64,000 bases of DNA from the NCBI RefSeq assembly GCF_041765605.1, contig NZ_CP168900.1, positions 1 to 64,000 on the forward strand, in the 5' to 3' direction. The notes beneath the pieces were generated by a model, which worked only from the letters and a program-made list of their open reading frames with translations, did not search any database and was not told the DNA's origin. This document shows, piece after piece, positions 23,406 through 33,109 of the stretch. The stretch's first letter is position 1; every line of letters starts with the position of its first letter. The DNA comes from Listeria monocytogenes (lineage in GTDB: Bacteria > Bacillota > Bacilli > Lactobacillales > Listeriaceae). The position numbers and the translations under genes are program-made.

Positions 23406-23807
23406 TTGAATTTTATTATCGCAGCACATGGCCGGTACGCGCAGGAAGTGAAAAATAGCTGCCAGATGATTACTGGCCAAACAACCAATATCTCAGCAAT
23501 TACTTTTACTGAAGAAATGGGGGTGACGGATGTATTAGACGCCTACACGGCCGTTTATTCACCTGATAATGAAACCGTTATCATAGTTGATATTGTTGGT
23601 GGGACACCGTGTAATGCAGCTCAAATGTTTAGTGCTAAGCATCCAGAAGTCAAAGTTATATCAGGTTTGTCGCTAGGATTAATCATTCCGCTTAGCCTTG
23701 GAGAAAGTTTGGAGGGAGCGATGCTTGGCGCAAAAGAAAATACTCAATTTGTGGAATTAAAAGCGAGTCATACGATAGTAAGTGACGATGGGGAGGAAGA
23801 GGACTGA
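23406..23807 (+). CDS. PTS mannose-family EIIA component
   Basis: 133 residues from TTG, preceded by GAAGGGAG. Cytoplasmic EIIA of the mannose/fructose/sorbose family. The phospho-accepting His8 lies in FIIAAHGRYA. The DIVGGTPCNAAQMF motif near 59-72 and SGLSLGLIIPL near 84 are typical. Its stop overlaps the EIIB start codon (TGATG), so the phosphorelay pair is translationally coupled. Confidence 0.9.
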   Translation: MNFIIAAHGRYAQEVKNSCQMITGQTTNISAITFTEEMGVTDVLDAYTAVYSPDNETVIIVDIVGGTPCNAAQMFSAKHPEVKVISGLSLGLIIPLSLGESLEGAMLGAKENTQFVELKASHTIVSDDGEEED

Positions 23808-24295
23808 TGGGAAGTAACGGAATTAAACACGTACGCGTAGATGAGAGATTAATTCACGGACAAGTAGCAACAATGTGGACCAATACTATAAAGGCAACGC
23901 GAATTATGATTGTTGACGATGCTGTTGTAAAAAATGATATGGAAAAAGTTGCCTTAAAAACCGCGGTCCCAGCTGGTGTCAAGTTAAGTATTCTAACAGT
24001 AAAAGGTGCCGCAAATAATATCAATAATGATAAATACGCAGGTCAGCAAGTTTTCTTAATCGTAAAATCGCCCCATGCTCTTCGCGGTTTAGTTGATGCG
24101 GATGTAGAACTTCCTCAAATTAACGTTGGAAATATGTCAACTAAAGCAGGGAGTCGCCAAATTAAAAAATCAGTTAGCGTGACGGATGAAAATTTGGAAG
24201 ATTTTGATTATTTATTGCAAAAAGGCATTAAAATCACTGCTCAAATGGTTCCGAGTGAGGATGCAGTTGAATTTGCAAGTTTATTAAAAAAATAA
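23807..24295 (+). CDS. PTS mannose-family EIIB component
   Basis: 162 residues. Receives phosphate from EIIA and passes it to the sugar. The active-site histidine is His17 in VRVDERLIHGQVATMW, the family hallmark; INVGNMST near 105 is also conserved. Overlaps the EIIA gene by one base; EIIC follows 22 bp later. Which sugar is carried cannot be told from the sequence. Confidence 0.91.
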   Translation: MGSNGIKHVRVDERLIHGQVATMWTNTIKATRIMIVDDAVVKNDMEKVALKTAVPAGVKLSILTVKGAANNINNDKYAGQQVFLIVKSPHALRGLVDADVELPQINVGNMSTKAGSRQIKKSVSVTDENLEDFDYLLQKGIKITAQMVPSEDAVEFASLLKK

Positions 24296-24317
24296 GTAAT
24301 AAGAAGGGAGAACTACA

Positions 24318-25121
24318 ATGGATTTAGCAGTTTGGCAGATTATATTGTTAGTTATACTTGCAGCTTGTACCATTCTTGATGCTTTAACTTTAGTAATAGG
24401 ACTTAATTTCCCTGTAATAACAGGAACGCTCGCTGGAATCATTATGGGTGACATGGTGCTCGGACTTGCGATTGGAGCAACGTTACAGCTGATGGTTTTA
24501 GGTGTTGGTACATATGGCGGCGCGTCGATTCCTGACTTTACAACGGGAGCAATCGTCGGTACAGTATTTGCTGTTTTATCAGGTCAGGATGCGGAATTTG
24601 CGATTGGACTTGCAATTCCAGTGGGGCTATTAATGGTTCAATTAGACATTTTAGCAAGATTTACGAATACATTTTTCTTGCACCGGATTGATTCTAACAT
24701 CGCTTCGGGCAACATTTCGGCGGTTAAAAGGAACATTTGGTACGGAGCTTTACCATGGGCTTTATCACGCGCAGTTCCCGTATTTATCATGTTGACTTTC
24801 GGACAAAGCGTGGTTGATTTTATTCTTAACGAAATTCCAGAATGGCTAATGGGCGGCCTTCGTGTAGCGGGTGGAATTCTTCCGGTAGTTGGTATCGCGA
24901 TTCTCCTTCGTTACTTACCAACAAACAAATTCGTCGCTTATTTGATTATCGGATTTGTAGCAGCAGCCTATCTAAAAGTACCAATGTTAGGCGTAGCGCT
25001 AATTGGTGTCGCATTAGCAATCATCTACTTCAAACAAAATTTCAAAAATCCAGTAGCTGCAGGAGCAAATGGCGCAGCGCTAGTTGGGGAGGAGAATGAA
25101 GATGGCGAATACGAAGACTGA
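24318..25121 (+). CDS. PTS mannose-family EIIC component (membrane)
   Basis: 267 residues, highly hydrophobic with about seven membrane segments. Forms the sugar channel with EIID. Conserved GATLQLMVLGVGTYGGASIPDFTTG near 52-76 is diagnostic of EIIC of this family. It ends in an acidic hydrophilic tail (EENEDGEYED). AGAAGGGAG precedes the start. EIID begins within its last 20 bases. Confidence 0.92.
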   Translation: MDLAVWQIILLVILAACTILDALTLVIGLNFPVITGTLAGIIMGDMVLGLAIGATLQLMVLGVGTYGGASIPDFTTGAIVGTVFAVLSGQDAEFAIGLAIPVGLLMVQLDILARFTNTFFLHRIDSNIASGNISAVKRNIWYGALPWALSRAVPVFIMLTFGQSVVDFILNEIPEWLMGGLRVAGGILPVVGIAILLRYLPTNKFVAYLIIGFVAAAYLKVPMLGVALIGVALAIIYFKQNFKNPVAAGANGAALVGEENEDGEYED

Positions 25122-25923
25122 GCAGGATTTTGAAAAAGTCCTCAAGAGACGCGATTTAATAGCAGCAAACTTTCGTTGGTTGTTTGCCAGCCAAATATGT
25201 TGGAACTATGAGCGAATGATGTCGACTGGTTATCTTTATAGTATTTTGCCAACGCTTCGCAAACTTTATAAAACTGACGATGATTTAAAAGATATGATGA
25301 ATATGCATAACCAATTTTTCAATACGAATCCTATGGTTGGTGGTTTGATCTTAGGGATGGATATGGCGATTGAAGAACGTGAAAAGAAAGCATCCAAAGA
25401 AGTCGTAACCGGTTTGAAAACTGGACTAATGGGACCGTTTGCGGGTGTGGGTGATACCATTTTCGGAGTTATTTTGCCGACGATTTTCGGATCAATTGCA
25501 GCATATATGGGGCTTCAAGGTAATGTGACAGGTGTAGTTATCTGGGTATTAGTTAATATTTTAGTGGTTGGAGCTAGATTCACTTTACTTCCACTTGGAT
25601 ACAAGCAAGGTGCGAAGCTAGTCACGGAATTTGCAGACAGACTTAACGCGTTAACCGATGCAGCAATTCTTCTCGGGGTCACGGTCGTTGGGGCTTTAAT
25701 ACCAACCGTAATCAAAGCAACCGTGCCATTTGTTTATAAATCAGGAAAAGTAGAACTCAAAATGCAAGACATGCTCGATCAAATCATGCCATCACTTGTT
25801 CCGGTCTTACTCGTGGCGCTAATCTATGCACTTTTAGGCCACAAAAAAATGACATCTACGAAAGCAATTTTATTAGTAATGGTTATTGCGATTATTTTAT
25901 TCAACCTAAAAATTCTAGGTTAA
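25102..25923 (+). CDS. PTS mannose-family EIID component (membrane)
   Basis: 273 residues with a hydrophilic N-terminus and membrane segments in the second half. Unique to mannose-type PTS systems. Contains SQICWNYERMMSTGYLYSILP, GLKTGLMGPFAGVGDTIF and LGYKQG, all EIID signatures. Start chosen at ATG 25102, seven bases after GGGGAGGAG (25086-25094); earlier in-frame codons lie inside or too close to that site. A copy of the GntR operator motif lies within the gene at 25641-25656. Confidence 0.91.
   Translation: MANTKTEQDFEKVLKRRDLIAANFRWLFASQICWNYERMMSTGYLYSILPTLRKLYKTDDDLKDMMNMHNQFFNTNPMVGGLILGMDMAIEEREKKASKEVVTGLKTGLMGPFAGVGDTIFGVILPTIFGSIAAYMGLQGNVTGVVIWVLVNILVVGARFTLLPLGYKQGAKLVTEFADRLNALTDAAILLGVTVVGALIPTVIKATVPFVYKSGKVELKMQDMLDQIMPSLVPVLLVALIYALLGHKKMTSTKAILLVMVIAIILFNLKILG
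25641..25656. promoter_or_regulatory. Possible intragenic GntR operator, copy 3
   Basis: ACTTAACGCGTTAACC within the EIID gene contains the perfect palindrome TTAACGCGTTAA. It differs from the promoter copy at 22511-22526 by one base. Function is inferred only from this resemblance. Confidence 0.45.
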
Positions 25924-25950
25924 AATATAAAAATTGGAGGAATAGACAAA

Positions 25951-26655
25951 ATGGGCTTAACATTTTTTGACAAAGCGCGTGAATTAACGGAGGAATTAGA
26001 GAAAAGCCAGGCGGAAAACATTCATCAAGCAGCAAAACTAGTGGCAGAAAGTATTATGAACGACGGGATTATCCAAGCATTTGGTAGCGGACACTCTTAT
26101 GCGGCGGCAATTGAAGTTTGCGGGAGAGCGGGAGGACTTATTCCCTCGAAAGTTATTATGGACCCGGCTGGCGGTTACTATGAATCCATTGAGGGCGTTG
26201 GTTCCTTATTGACTCATAGATTGCAAGCAAAACCAAATGATATCTTCTTCCTTATATCTAACTCGGGCCGTAATCCGATGGGAATTGAGCTTGCAGAATG
26301 GATCAAAGCACAAGGCTGTAAATTGATTGTTGTAACGGCACTTGATGCCTCACAAACGGCGGCTTCCAGGCACTCTTCTGGCAAACTGTTGTACGAGTTT
26401 GCGGATGTTATTTTAGATAATCGCTCGGTTCAAGGAGATGCGGCACTTGAATTAGAGGGATTAGAAGGAAAAGTTTGCGGAACATCTTCATTCTCAGCTG
26501 TCCTGCTTCTTCAACAAACAATCTATGAAGCAGTAGAACTTATGCTTGAAAAAGGCTATACACCACCAGTTTATCGTAGTGCAAATATTGATGGTGGCTA
26601 TGAATACAATTTTGCTATTGAAGACAAGTTCGCTGATCGAATTTTCCACTTATAA
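25951..26655 (+). CDS. SIS-domain phosphosugar-binding protein
   Basis: 234 residues, one SIS domain (sugar isomerase fold), resembling the UPF0309 family. Visible: [18 protein letters not shown] near 45-62, and the phosphate-binding Ser/Thr loop [15 protein letters not shown] near 100-114. SIS proteins isomerise, cleave or sense phosphosugars; the exact reaction is unknown. As last gene of the GntR-EIIABCD operon it probably handles the sugar phosphate delivered by this PTS. GGAGG precedes the ATG and a terminator follows directly. Confidence 0.82.
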   Translation: MGLTFFDKARELTEELEKSQAENIHQAAKLVAESIMNDGIIQAFGSGHSYAAAIEVCGRAGGLIPSKVIMDPAGGYYESIEGVGSLLTHRLQAKPNDIFFLISNSGRNPMGIELAEWIKAQGCKLIVVTALDASQTAASRHSSGKLLYEFADVILDNRSVQGDAALELEGLEGKVCGTSSFSAVLLLQQTIYEAVELMLEKGYTPPVYRSANIDGGYEYNFAIEDKFADRIFHL

Positions 26656-26663
26656 TAAAAATG

Positions 26664-26698
26664 AAGCGCGAAAATGAACATTATTTTCGCGCTTTTTT
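26664..26698 (+). terminator. Terminator after the mannose-type PTS operon
   Basis: AAGCGCGAAAAT (26664-26675) pairs with ATTTTCGCGCTT (26683-26694), followed by T4. It abuts the ribosome-binding site of the next gene. Confidence 0.9.
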
Positions 26699-26707
26699 GG
26701 AGGTTAG

Positions 26708-27352
26708 ATGATGGTTTTAAAAGAAGCCTGTATTGAAAATATTACTAATCTGGTAAATGTTATTGAAGCTGGAGCTAATCGAGTGGAACTTTGTGATAAT
26801 CTAGCGGAGGGCGGAACTTCGGTTAGCTACGGGGTTGCGAAACATGTGGTGAAAATTTGCCATGAACAAAATGTAAGTGTAATGGCAATGGTCCGTCCCC
26901 GAAAAGGCAATTTTGTTTATACAAAAGAAGAAATTTCGGTTATGGTTGATGATATTTTGATGTACAAGAAAATAGCAGTTGATGGCGTGGTTTTTGGCTG
27001 TATTACGGATTCTGGATTGTTAGATAAACCAGCCATAATTGAATTATTGAAAGCCGCAGCAGGTCTGGAAGTCACTTTTCATATGGCGTTTGATGAGTTA
27101 GTAGGAACAGAAAAATTACCGGCAATAGACTGGTTAGCTGAGCACGGCGTTACAAGAATTCTCACACACGGTGGTGACGGCGCTAAACTTCCCGAAGAAA
27201 CTTTTGTTCATTGGCGAAAATATATTGATTACGCAGCAGGTCGAATCATTATTTTACCAGGTGGAGGAATTAAATCGCACAATATGGAATGGATTATAAA
27301 AGAAACAGGAGCGGCTGAAATGCATGGCACTGACTTGTTTGGGGAGCGCTAA
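26708..27352 (+). CDS. cutC: CutC-family protein
   Basis: 214 residues, a TIM-barrel CutC homologue (bacterial members are about 210 to 250 residues). The family was first linked to copper homeostasis, but its biochemical role is unsettled. Visible: KEACIENITNLVNVIEAGANRVELCDNLAEGGTS at the N-terminus, MAMVRPRKGNFVYT near 59-72, GVVFGCIT near 95-102 and TFHMAFDEL near 120-128. Two adjacent in-frame ATGs (26708, 26711) follow GGAGG at 26699-26703; the second is better spaced. It lies directly behind a strong terminator with no clear promoter of its own, so expression may depend on readthrough. Confidence 0.85.
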   Translation: MMVLKEACIENITNLVNVIEAGANRVELCDNLAEGGTSVSYGVAKHVVKICHEQNVSVMAMVRPRKGNFVYTKEEISVMVDDILMYKKIAVDGVVFGCITDSGLLDKPAIIELLKAAAGLEVTFHMAFDELVGTEKLPAIDWLAEHGVTRILTHGGDGAKLPEETFVHWRKYIDYAAGRIIILPGGGIKSHNMEWIIKETGAAEMHGTDLFGER

Positions 27353-27385
27353 AACTCCCCAAATAAATTTATTTTTAAAAAAGGC

Positions 27386-27414
27386 TTGCAACCGTTTTCT
27401 TTATATGATATATT
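27386..27414 (+). promoter_or_regulatory. Beta-glucoside PTS promoter with an overlapping cre site
   Basis: TTGCAA (27386-27391), 17-base spacer, TATATT (27409-27414). TGCAACCGTTTTCT (27387-27400) matches the cre consensus TGNAANCGNTNNCA at all fixed positions but the last, suggesting CcpA control at the -35 box. Confidence 0.72.
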
Positions 27415-27428
27415 TATCTCATCACAAA

Positions 27429-27453
27429 GGATTGTTACCAATTCATTGGGCAA

Positions 27454-27457
<4 letters not shown>
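27429..27457 (+). promoter_or_regulatory. RAT: RNA target of a LicT/BglG-type antiterminator
   Basis: A 29-base element beginning GGATTGTTACC and ending GGGCAAAACC, with the two asymmetric internal loops typical of ribonucleic antiterminators. Its last four bases (AACC, 27454-27457) are also the first of the terminator stem, so the two structures exclude each other. BglG-type protein binding would allow transcription into the PTS gene. Confidence 0.9.
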
Positions 27458-29458
<2,001 letters not shown>

Positions 29459-29470
29459 GACTTTTAAATA

Positions 29471-29506
29471 AACAGCTTGGGCAGTAACTTGCTCAAGCTG
29501 TTTTTA
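29471..29506 (+). terminator. Terminator after bglP
   Basis: AACAGCTTGGGC (29471-29482) pairs with GCTCAAGCTGTT (29491-29502) with a G-U pair, then T3. Confidence 0.9.
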
Positions 29507-29541
29507 TGTTATACTGAGAAAAAACGGACGGTGAAGCACCT

Positions 29542-30417
29542 ATGCTAGTAAAAGGCGATACAGTAGGAATTATTTGTTGTTCTGATGGTCGGAAAAAAGA
29601 AGCTGAGAACAGAATTGCACTGCTTGAGCGAGTACTAAAAACAGAATTTAGCTTGCAAGTAGTTTTTGCTGAAACTATTTTTCAAAAAGATGAATCGCCA
29701 TTTAGTGGTACTCCGCAAGATCGTGCGATAGAACTGATGAAATTATACCAGCGTTCAGATGTGCAAATGATTTTTGATATTTCTGGTGGAGATGCAGCCA
29801 ATCAAGTATTGCCGTATCTTGATTTTGATATTATCCGAAATGCGCAAAAACCGTTTGTTGGCTATAGTGATCTAACGGTAATTTTGAATGCTATTTATAC
29901 GAAAACAGAACAACGGGGTTATAATTATCAATTGCTTCATTTAGTTGGTAAAGATAGTGAGTTGCAGCAGAGTCATTTTAGAAAAACCTTTTTTGAAAAT
30001 CGTGTATTAATTAGCGGAGAGCAGCTTAATGAGTTTGTGTGGCATGATGGCGAAGTTATTGGAGGAAACATTCGTTGCTTTTTAAAGTTAGCAGGAACAA
30101 ATTTTATGCCTGATCTCACTAATAAAATAATTTTGTTAGAAAGTCTCGGTGGGAAAGAGGCGAAGATTGCATCATATGTGGCTCAATTAGAGCAATTAGG
30201 AGCGTTTTCTAAATGTTTAGGAGTTATTGTGGGACAACATTCCGAAGCGGAGGAAAACGGTGAATATGAAAGAATTGGTCGCTTATATCAACAAATTGGT
30301 CGGAATTATAAGTTGCCGATTTTCCGAACAAGCGAAATAGGGCATAGTGTAGATGCAAAACCATGCTTAATTGGTGCAAAAGTTAATGTTTCACGTGAAA
30401 CATTAACAAATTTTTAA
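29542..30417 (+). CDS. Peptidase S66 family protein (LD-carboxypeptidase / MccF-like)
   Basis: 291 residues. The S66 family contains muramoyl-tetrapeptide LD-carboxypeptidases, which trim recycled peptidoglycan peptides, and MccF, which inactivates microcin C. Visible: the nucleophile motif VGYSDLT near 111-117, the Glu region LLESLGGKEAK near 197 and the His region SEIGHSVDAKPCLIG near 265. No signal peptide, so probably cytoplasmic. An LhrC-like sRNA follows at once. Sequence alone does not separate the two activities. Confidence 0.82.
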   Translation: MLVKGDTVGIICCSDGRKKEAENRIALLERVLKTEFSLQVVFAETIFQKDESPFSGTPQDRAIELMKLYQRSDVQMIFDISGGDAANQVLPYLDFDIIRNAQKPFVGYSDLTVILNAIYTKTEQRGYNYQLLHLVGKDSELQQSHFRKTFFENRVLISGEQLNEFVWHDGEVIGGNIRCFLKLAGTNFMPDLTNKIILLESLGGKEAKIASYVAQLEQLGAFSKCLGVIVGQHSEAEENGEYERIGRLYQQIGRNYKLPIFRTSEIGHSVDAKPCLIGAKVNVSRETLTNF

Positions 30418-30465
30418 TAATTTTATTGCGAAATGTTCATAATTAACCTTTAATATAGAACTTGT

Positions 30466-30569
30466 AAGCAAGGAATACAATTAGTTTTACTCCCTTTTTG
30501 CTAATTGTAAACTTCCTTAAAATCCTAAACTCCCTTTTTTGGACCGACTTGATTGTCGGTCTTTTTTTT
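30466..30569 (+). ncRNA. rli22: LhrC-family small RNA (Rli22-like)
   Basis: Intergenic, about 104 bases. A -10 box TATAGA lies at 30454-30459. The transcript would form a first hairpin, TACAATTAG (30476-30484) with CTAATTGTA (30501-30509), whose loop exposes ACTCCC (30489-30494). A single-stranded stretch carries TTCC and ACTCCC (30529-30534) and is followed by a terminator. Several UCCC motifs, one in a loop and others in single-stranded CU-rich segments, are the hallmark of Listeria LhrC sRNAs, which pair with mRNA ribosome-binding sites and respond to LisRK. The position after an S66-family gene agrees with what I recall for Rli22. Confidence 0.8.
30542..30569 (+). terminator. Terminator of the LhrC-like sRNA
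   Basis: GACCGAC (30542-30548) pairs perfectly with GTCGGTC (30555-30561), followed by T8. Confidence 0.95.
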
Positions 30570-30651
30570 AATCTTCCAAGCTGATAACTATTCAATTTTT
30601 TGTTAAAATGATAACATAAAAGAAAATGCGTATAAAAAAGGAGTTTTTATC

Positions 30652-30990
30652 ATGAAAGTTGAAGGATTACTTGGCTTTTTAGGGGCGGCACTGGGTATTG
30701 GATTTAGTTTGATGGTTCTAGTTATTCCTGATATTTCACAAGCATTAGAAGAGGAGTCATTTTTCTTCTATATGTTAACGATTGGTTCACTTGTGCTTTC
30801 TGGAGTGGGACTTGCAGGATCGTTTGTTGTTTCGCATAAGCCTCGTCTTGGTGGAGCAATGATGGTTGCAGCTGCAATAGGTTGTACAATGTCAATTTCG
30901 ATTATGTTCTTACTACCAATCGTATTACTTGCTGTTGGCGGATTAATTGCACTAATTAACTATGAAGAAGCTGCTTCCGTAGAAGAATAA
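30652..30990 (+). CDS. Small membrane protein (DUF4064-like)
   Basis: 112 residues with four predicted membrane helices (about 5-25, 40-62, 68-84, 87-105) and an acidic C-terminus (YEEAASVEE). The pattern resembles the DUF4064 group of four-helix membrane proteins found in Bacillota. No function is known. AAAAGGAG precedes the ATG. It stands alone between the sRNA and a bidirectional terminator. Confidence 0.75.
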   Translation: MKVEGLLGFLGAALGIGFSLMVLVIPDISQALEEESFFFYMLTIGSLVLSGVGLAGSFVVSHKPRLGGAMMVAAAIGCTMSISIMFLLPIVLLAVGGLIALINYEEAASVEE

Positions 30991-30997
30991 ATGAAAA

Positions 30998-31026
30998 AAA
31001 GCTGTCCGCGTGGGCAGCTTTTTTTA
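30998..31026. terminator. Bidirectional terminator between convergent genes
   Basis: AAAGCTGTCC (30998-31007) pairs with GGGCAGCTTT (31012-31021), with T-runs at the 3' end on both strands. Serves the DUF4064-like gene and the minus-strand HAD gene. Confidence 0.9.
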
Positions 31027-31836
31027 TTAACGATTAAGATGTTTTTTCAAAAAGTGGTAAATTCCATCGGCGTCATTTGCATTAGTAACAAAATCAGCAC
31101 TTTTTTTCACTAGTTCACTCGCATTTTCCATCGCAACCCCTGCGCCAGCTACTTCAAGCATCCCAATATCATTTTCACCATCACCAAAAGTAATTACATT
31201 TTCTGGTTTGATATTTAAATGTGCAGCGAGATCTTTCACGGCGTATTTTTTATCCATATCTTTTGGTAAAATTTCGATATTATTGGCATGGGAAGAAAGG
31301 ATAGAAACATCGGATAGTTTTTCTAGCTCACTTCGAAGGACTGCGAGTTTGTCGAAATCTTCTTCCTCGATTACGATACCATTAATGAACTGGTCCGCAT
31401 GCTCAAGGAAAGTTTCTCTTGTTTTAATCGCAACGAGTTTTGTAGCATTTACGCGGCCTTTATCTTCTTCATCCGTAAAATAATATGGCGGATTTTTAGT
31501 GTAGTAAACAGTATCTGTTGAAAAGAAAAACACTGGTAAGTCATGATTTTGGCACAATAAAAATGTCTCGAGTAACGCCGATTGTTTCATTTTTTCTTGT
31601 TGGATAATCTCGCCGGATACTGCAACCACGCCACCGTTGGAAGCAATGACATCTGCTTTTGGATGAACGAGGTTGGCGAAGTCTGTTGCGGAATTATACA
31701 TTCGACCGGTAGAAACGGCAAAATGATGACCTTCTTCTATTAATTGTTGCAATAAATTTAGCGTTTTTGGTGAAATAGTTTGGTTTTTAAGTAGTAATGT
31801 TCCGTCTAAATCAGAACAAATTAAGTATTTTTCCAA
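31027..31836 (-). CDS. HAD-superfamily phosphatase, Cof subfamily
   Basis: 269 residues. A Cof-type (class IIB) HAD hydrolase that probably dephosphorylates sugar phosphates or other small metabolites. Motif I is ICSDLDGTLLLKN with nucleophile Asp near residue 9, motif II is AVSTGR near 38-43, and the C-terminal motif is FGDGENDIGMLEVAGAGVAMENA near 215-237. It lies 16 bp downstream of the LacI-type regulator gene, so the two form a minus-strand operon. Substrate not predictable. Confidence 0.87.
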   Translation of the reverse strand: MEKYLICSDLDGTLLLKNQTISPKTLNLLQQLIEEGHHFAVSTGRMYNSATDFANLVHPKADVIASNGGVVAVSGEIIQQEKMKQSALLETFLLCQNHDLPVFFFSTDTVYYTKNPPYYFTDEEDKGRVNATKLVAIKTRETFLEHADQFINGIVIEEEDFDKLAVLRSELEKLSDVSILSSHANNIEILPKDMDKKYAVKDLAAHLNIKPENVITFGDGENDIGMLEVAGAGVAMENASELVKKSADFVTNANDADGIYHFLKKHLNR

Positions 31837-31852
31837 GTAGACCGTCCTTTCG

Positions 31853-32908
31853 TTATAGCTTAGAGCCGCATGATTCGCGGATAATTAATTCTGGATTATG
31901 GTTGATAATCATTGGCTCAACTTGACCATTAATGGCGCTAATCAGTTGTAAAATCGCCATTTTACCAAGATATTCATTGTGTTGATCCATGGAAGTTAAG
32001 CGCGGAGTTTGGTAATCGCCATTCATAAATTGATCGCAGCTGACAATAGCAATATCTTCTGGGCAAGAAAGATTGGCATCATTAATCGCTCGAATTGCCC
32101 CGATAGCCACATTGTCATTGATAGCCACAAGCGCACTCGGAAAAGTAGCGCTATTTTCTAAAAGTTGAGTCATTGCTGCGTAGCCATCAGCCGTATAATA
32201 ATCAGACAGAACCACCCAGTCGTCGTTTATCGGATGTTGATAGCTCGCCATGGCTTCTTTAAAAGATTCTAGACGGTAAGTGGTGATTTTCACGCCAGCT
32301 TCCCCACCGATAAAACCAATATTTTTATGACCAAGTGCAGTTAGATGACTAACTAAGGTTGTTACGCCTTTTTTTAAATTACGTTCGATAAATAAACAGT
32401 TGAGCTCAGGGATTTTCGACCCAATCACAACTACCGGAATTGCTTTATTTAGTTGATTTAGAGCAGTAATATACTCTTTTGAAACGATTTCTTTATCAAT
32501 TTCGCCGCCTAAAATAAGTAAACCATCCACTTGCTTTTCTAAAATGATTTTCAAGTAATCTTCTTCGGTCAGAGGATGTTGGTTATTCTTATTATTTGGC
32601 TCGGCAAGCATGGTATTAAATAAAATCGTCGAAAACATATAATCTAGCGCGAATTTTTGAATTTGTGTTATAAGTGAAATGAAATAAGGATTGGAAATAT
32701 CTGGTAAAATAACACCGATATTCTTCGTTTGCTTATTAACCATTCCACGAGCAAAAACGCTAGGTGTGTAATTATGTTCATCGATGATTGCTTGAATTTT
32801 TTGGCGTTTTGCAGCTGAAACAGAGGGGCTATTATTAAGGACCCTCGAAACAGTGGAAACGGAAACACCACTAAGTTTAGCGATTTCTTGTATAGTTATT
32901 TTTTTCAT
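31853..32908 (-). CDS. LacI-family transcriptional regulator
   Basis: 351 residues. N-terminal helix-turn-helix (about 2-50; TIQEIAKLSGVSVSTVSRVLNNSPSVS) followed by a periplasmic-binding-protein-like effector domain. The motif VSTVSRVLN and the hinge region are intact. It is divergent from the ROK/GH9/PTS operon. Two palindromes TGGTAACGTTAYCA in the shared 201-bp intergenic region are the expected operators. Likely a repressor released by a sugar or sugar phosphate from that pathway. Confidence 0.92.
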   Translation of the reverse strand: MKKITIQEIAKLSGVSVSTVSRVLNNSPSVSAAKRQKIQAIIDEHNYTPSVFARGMVNKQTKNIGVILPDISNPYFISLITQIQKFALDYMFSTILFNTMLAEPNNKNNQHPLTEEDYLKIILEKQVDGLLILGGEIDKEIVSKEYITALNQLNKAIPVVVIGSKIPELNCLFIERNLKKGVTTLVSHLTALGHKNIGFIGGEAGVKITTYRLESFKEAMASYQHPINDDWVVLSDYYTADGYAAMTQLLENSATFPSALVAINDNVAIGAIRAINDANLSCPEDIAIVSCDQFMNGDYQTPRLTSMDQHNEYLGKMAILQLISAINGQVEPMIINHNPELIIRESCGSKL

Positions 32909-32983
32909 TAGGAATGTTCACCTCGTAAGCATTTTTAACTATTTTAAGTGTAGCGTATTTAAGGGCAAATAACAAGTATAATT

Positions 32984-32997
32984 TGGTAACGTTATCA
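32984..32997. promoter_or_regulatory. LacI-family operator O1
   Basis: TGGTAACGTTATCA, a near-perfect palindrome with the central CG typical of LacI-family sites. It lies 32 bp upstream of the ROK-operon -35 box. Confidence 0.8.
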
Positions 32998-33015
32998 AAA
33001 ATTTGCGAAAAAGGG

Positions 33016-33044
33016 TTGACATATTAAAATTATCCGGTTATTCT
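33016..33044 (+). promoter_or_regulatory. Promoter of the ROK-GH9-PTS operon
   Basis: Consensus TTGACA (33016-33021), 17-base spacer, TATTCT (33039-33044). Confidence 0.8.
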
Positions 33045-33049
33045 ATGGT

Positions 33050-33063
33050 AGAAAGCGCTATCA
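33050..33063. promoter_or_regulatory. cre site at the ROK-operon start region
   Basis: AGAAAGCGCTATCA matches TGNAANCGNTNNCA except for the first base and covers the expected transcription start, suggesting CcpA repression. Confidence 0.65.
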
Positions 33064-33078
33064 ACAAATGGTTTTATT

Positions 33079-33092
33079 TGGTAACGTTACCA
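33079..33092. promoter_or_regulatory. LacI-family operator O2
   Basis: Perfect palindrome TGGTAACGTTACCA in the leader, 95 bp from O1 and just before the ROK ribosome-binding site. Same core as O1 with one base changed. Confidence 0.82.
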
Positions 33093-33109
33093 AAAATGAG
33101 GTGGAATAG

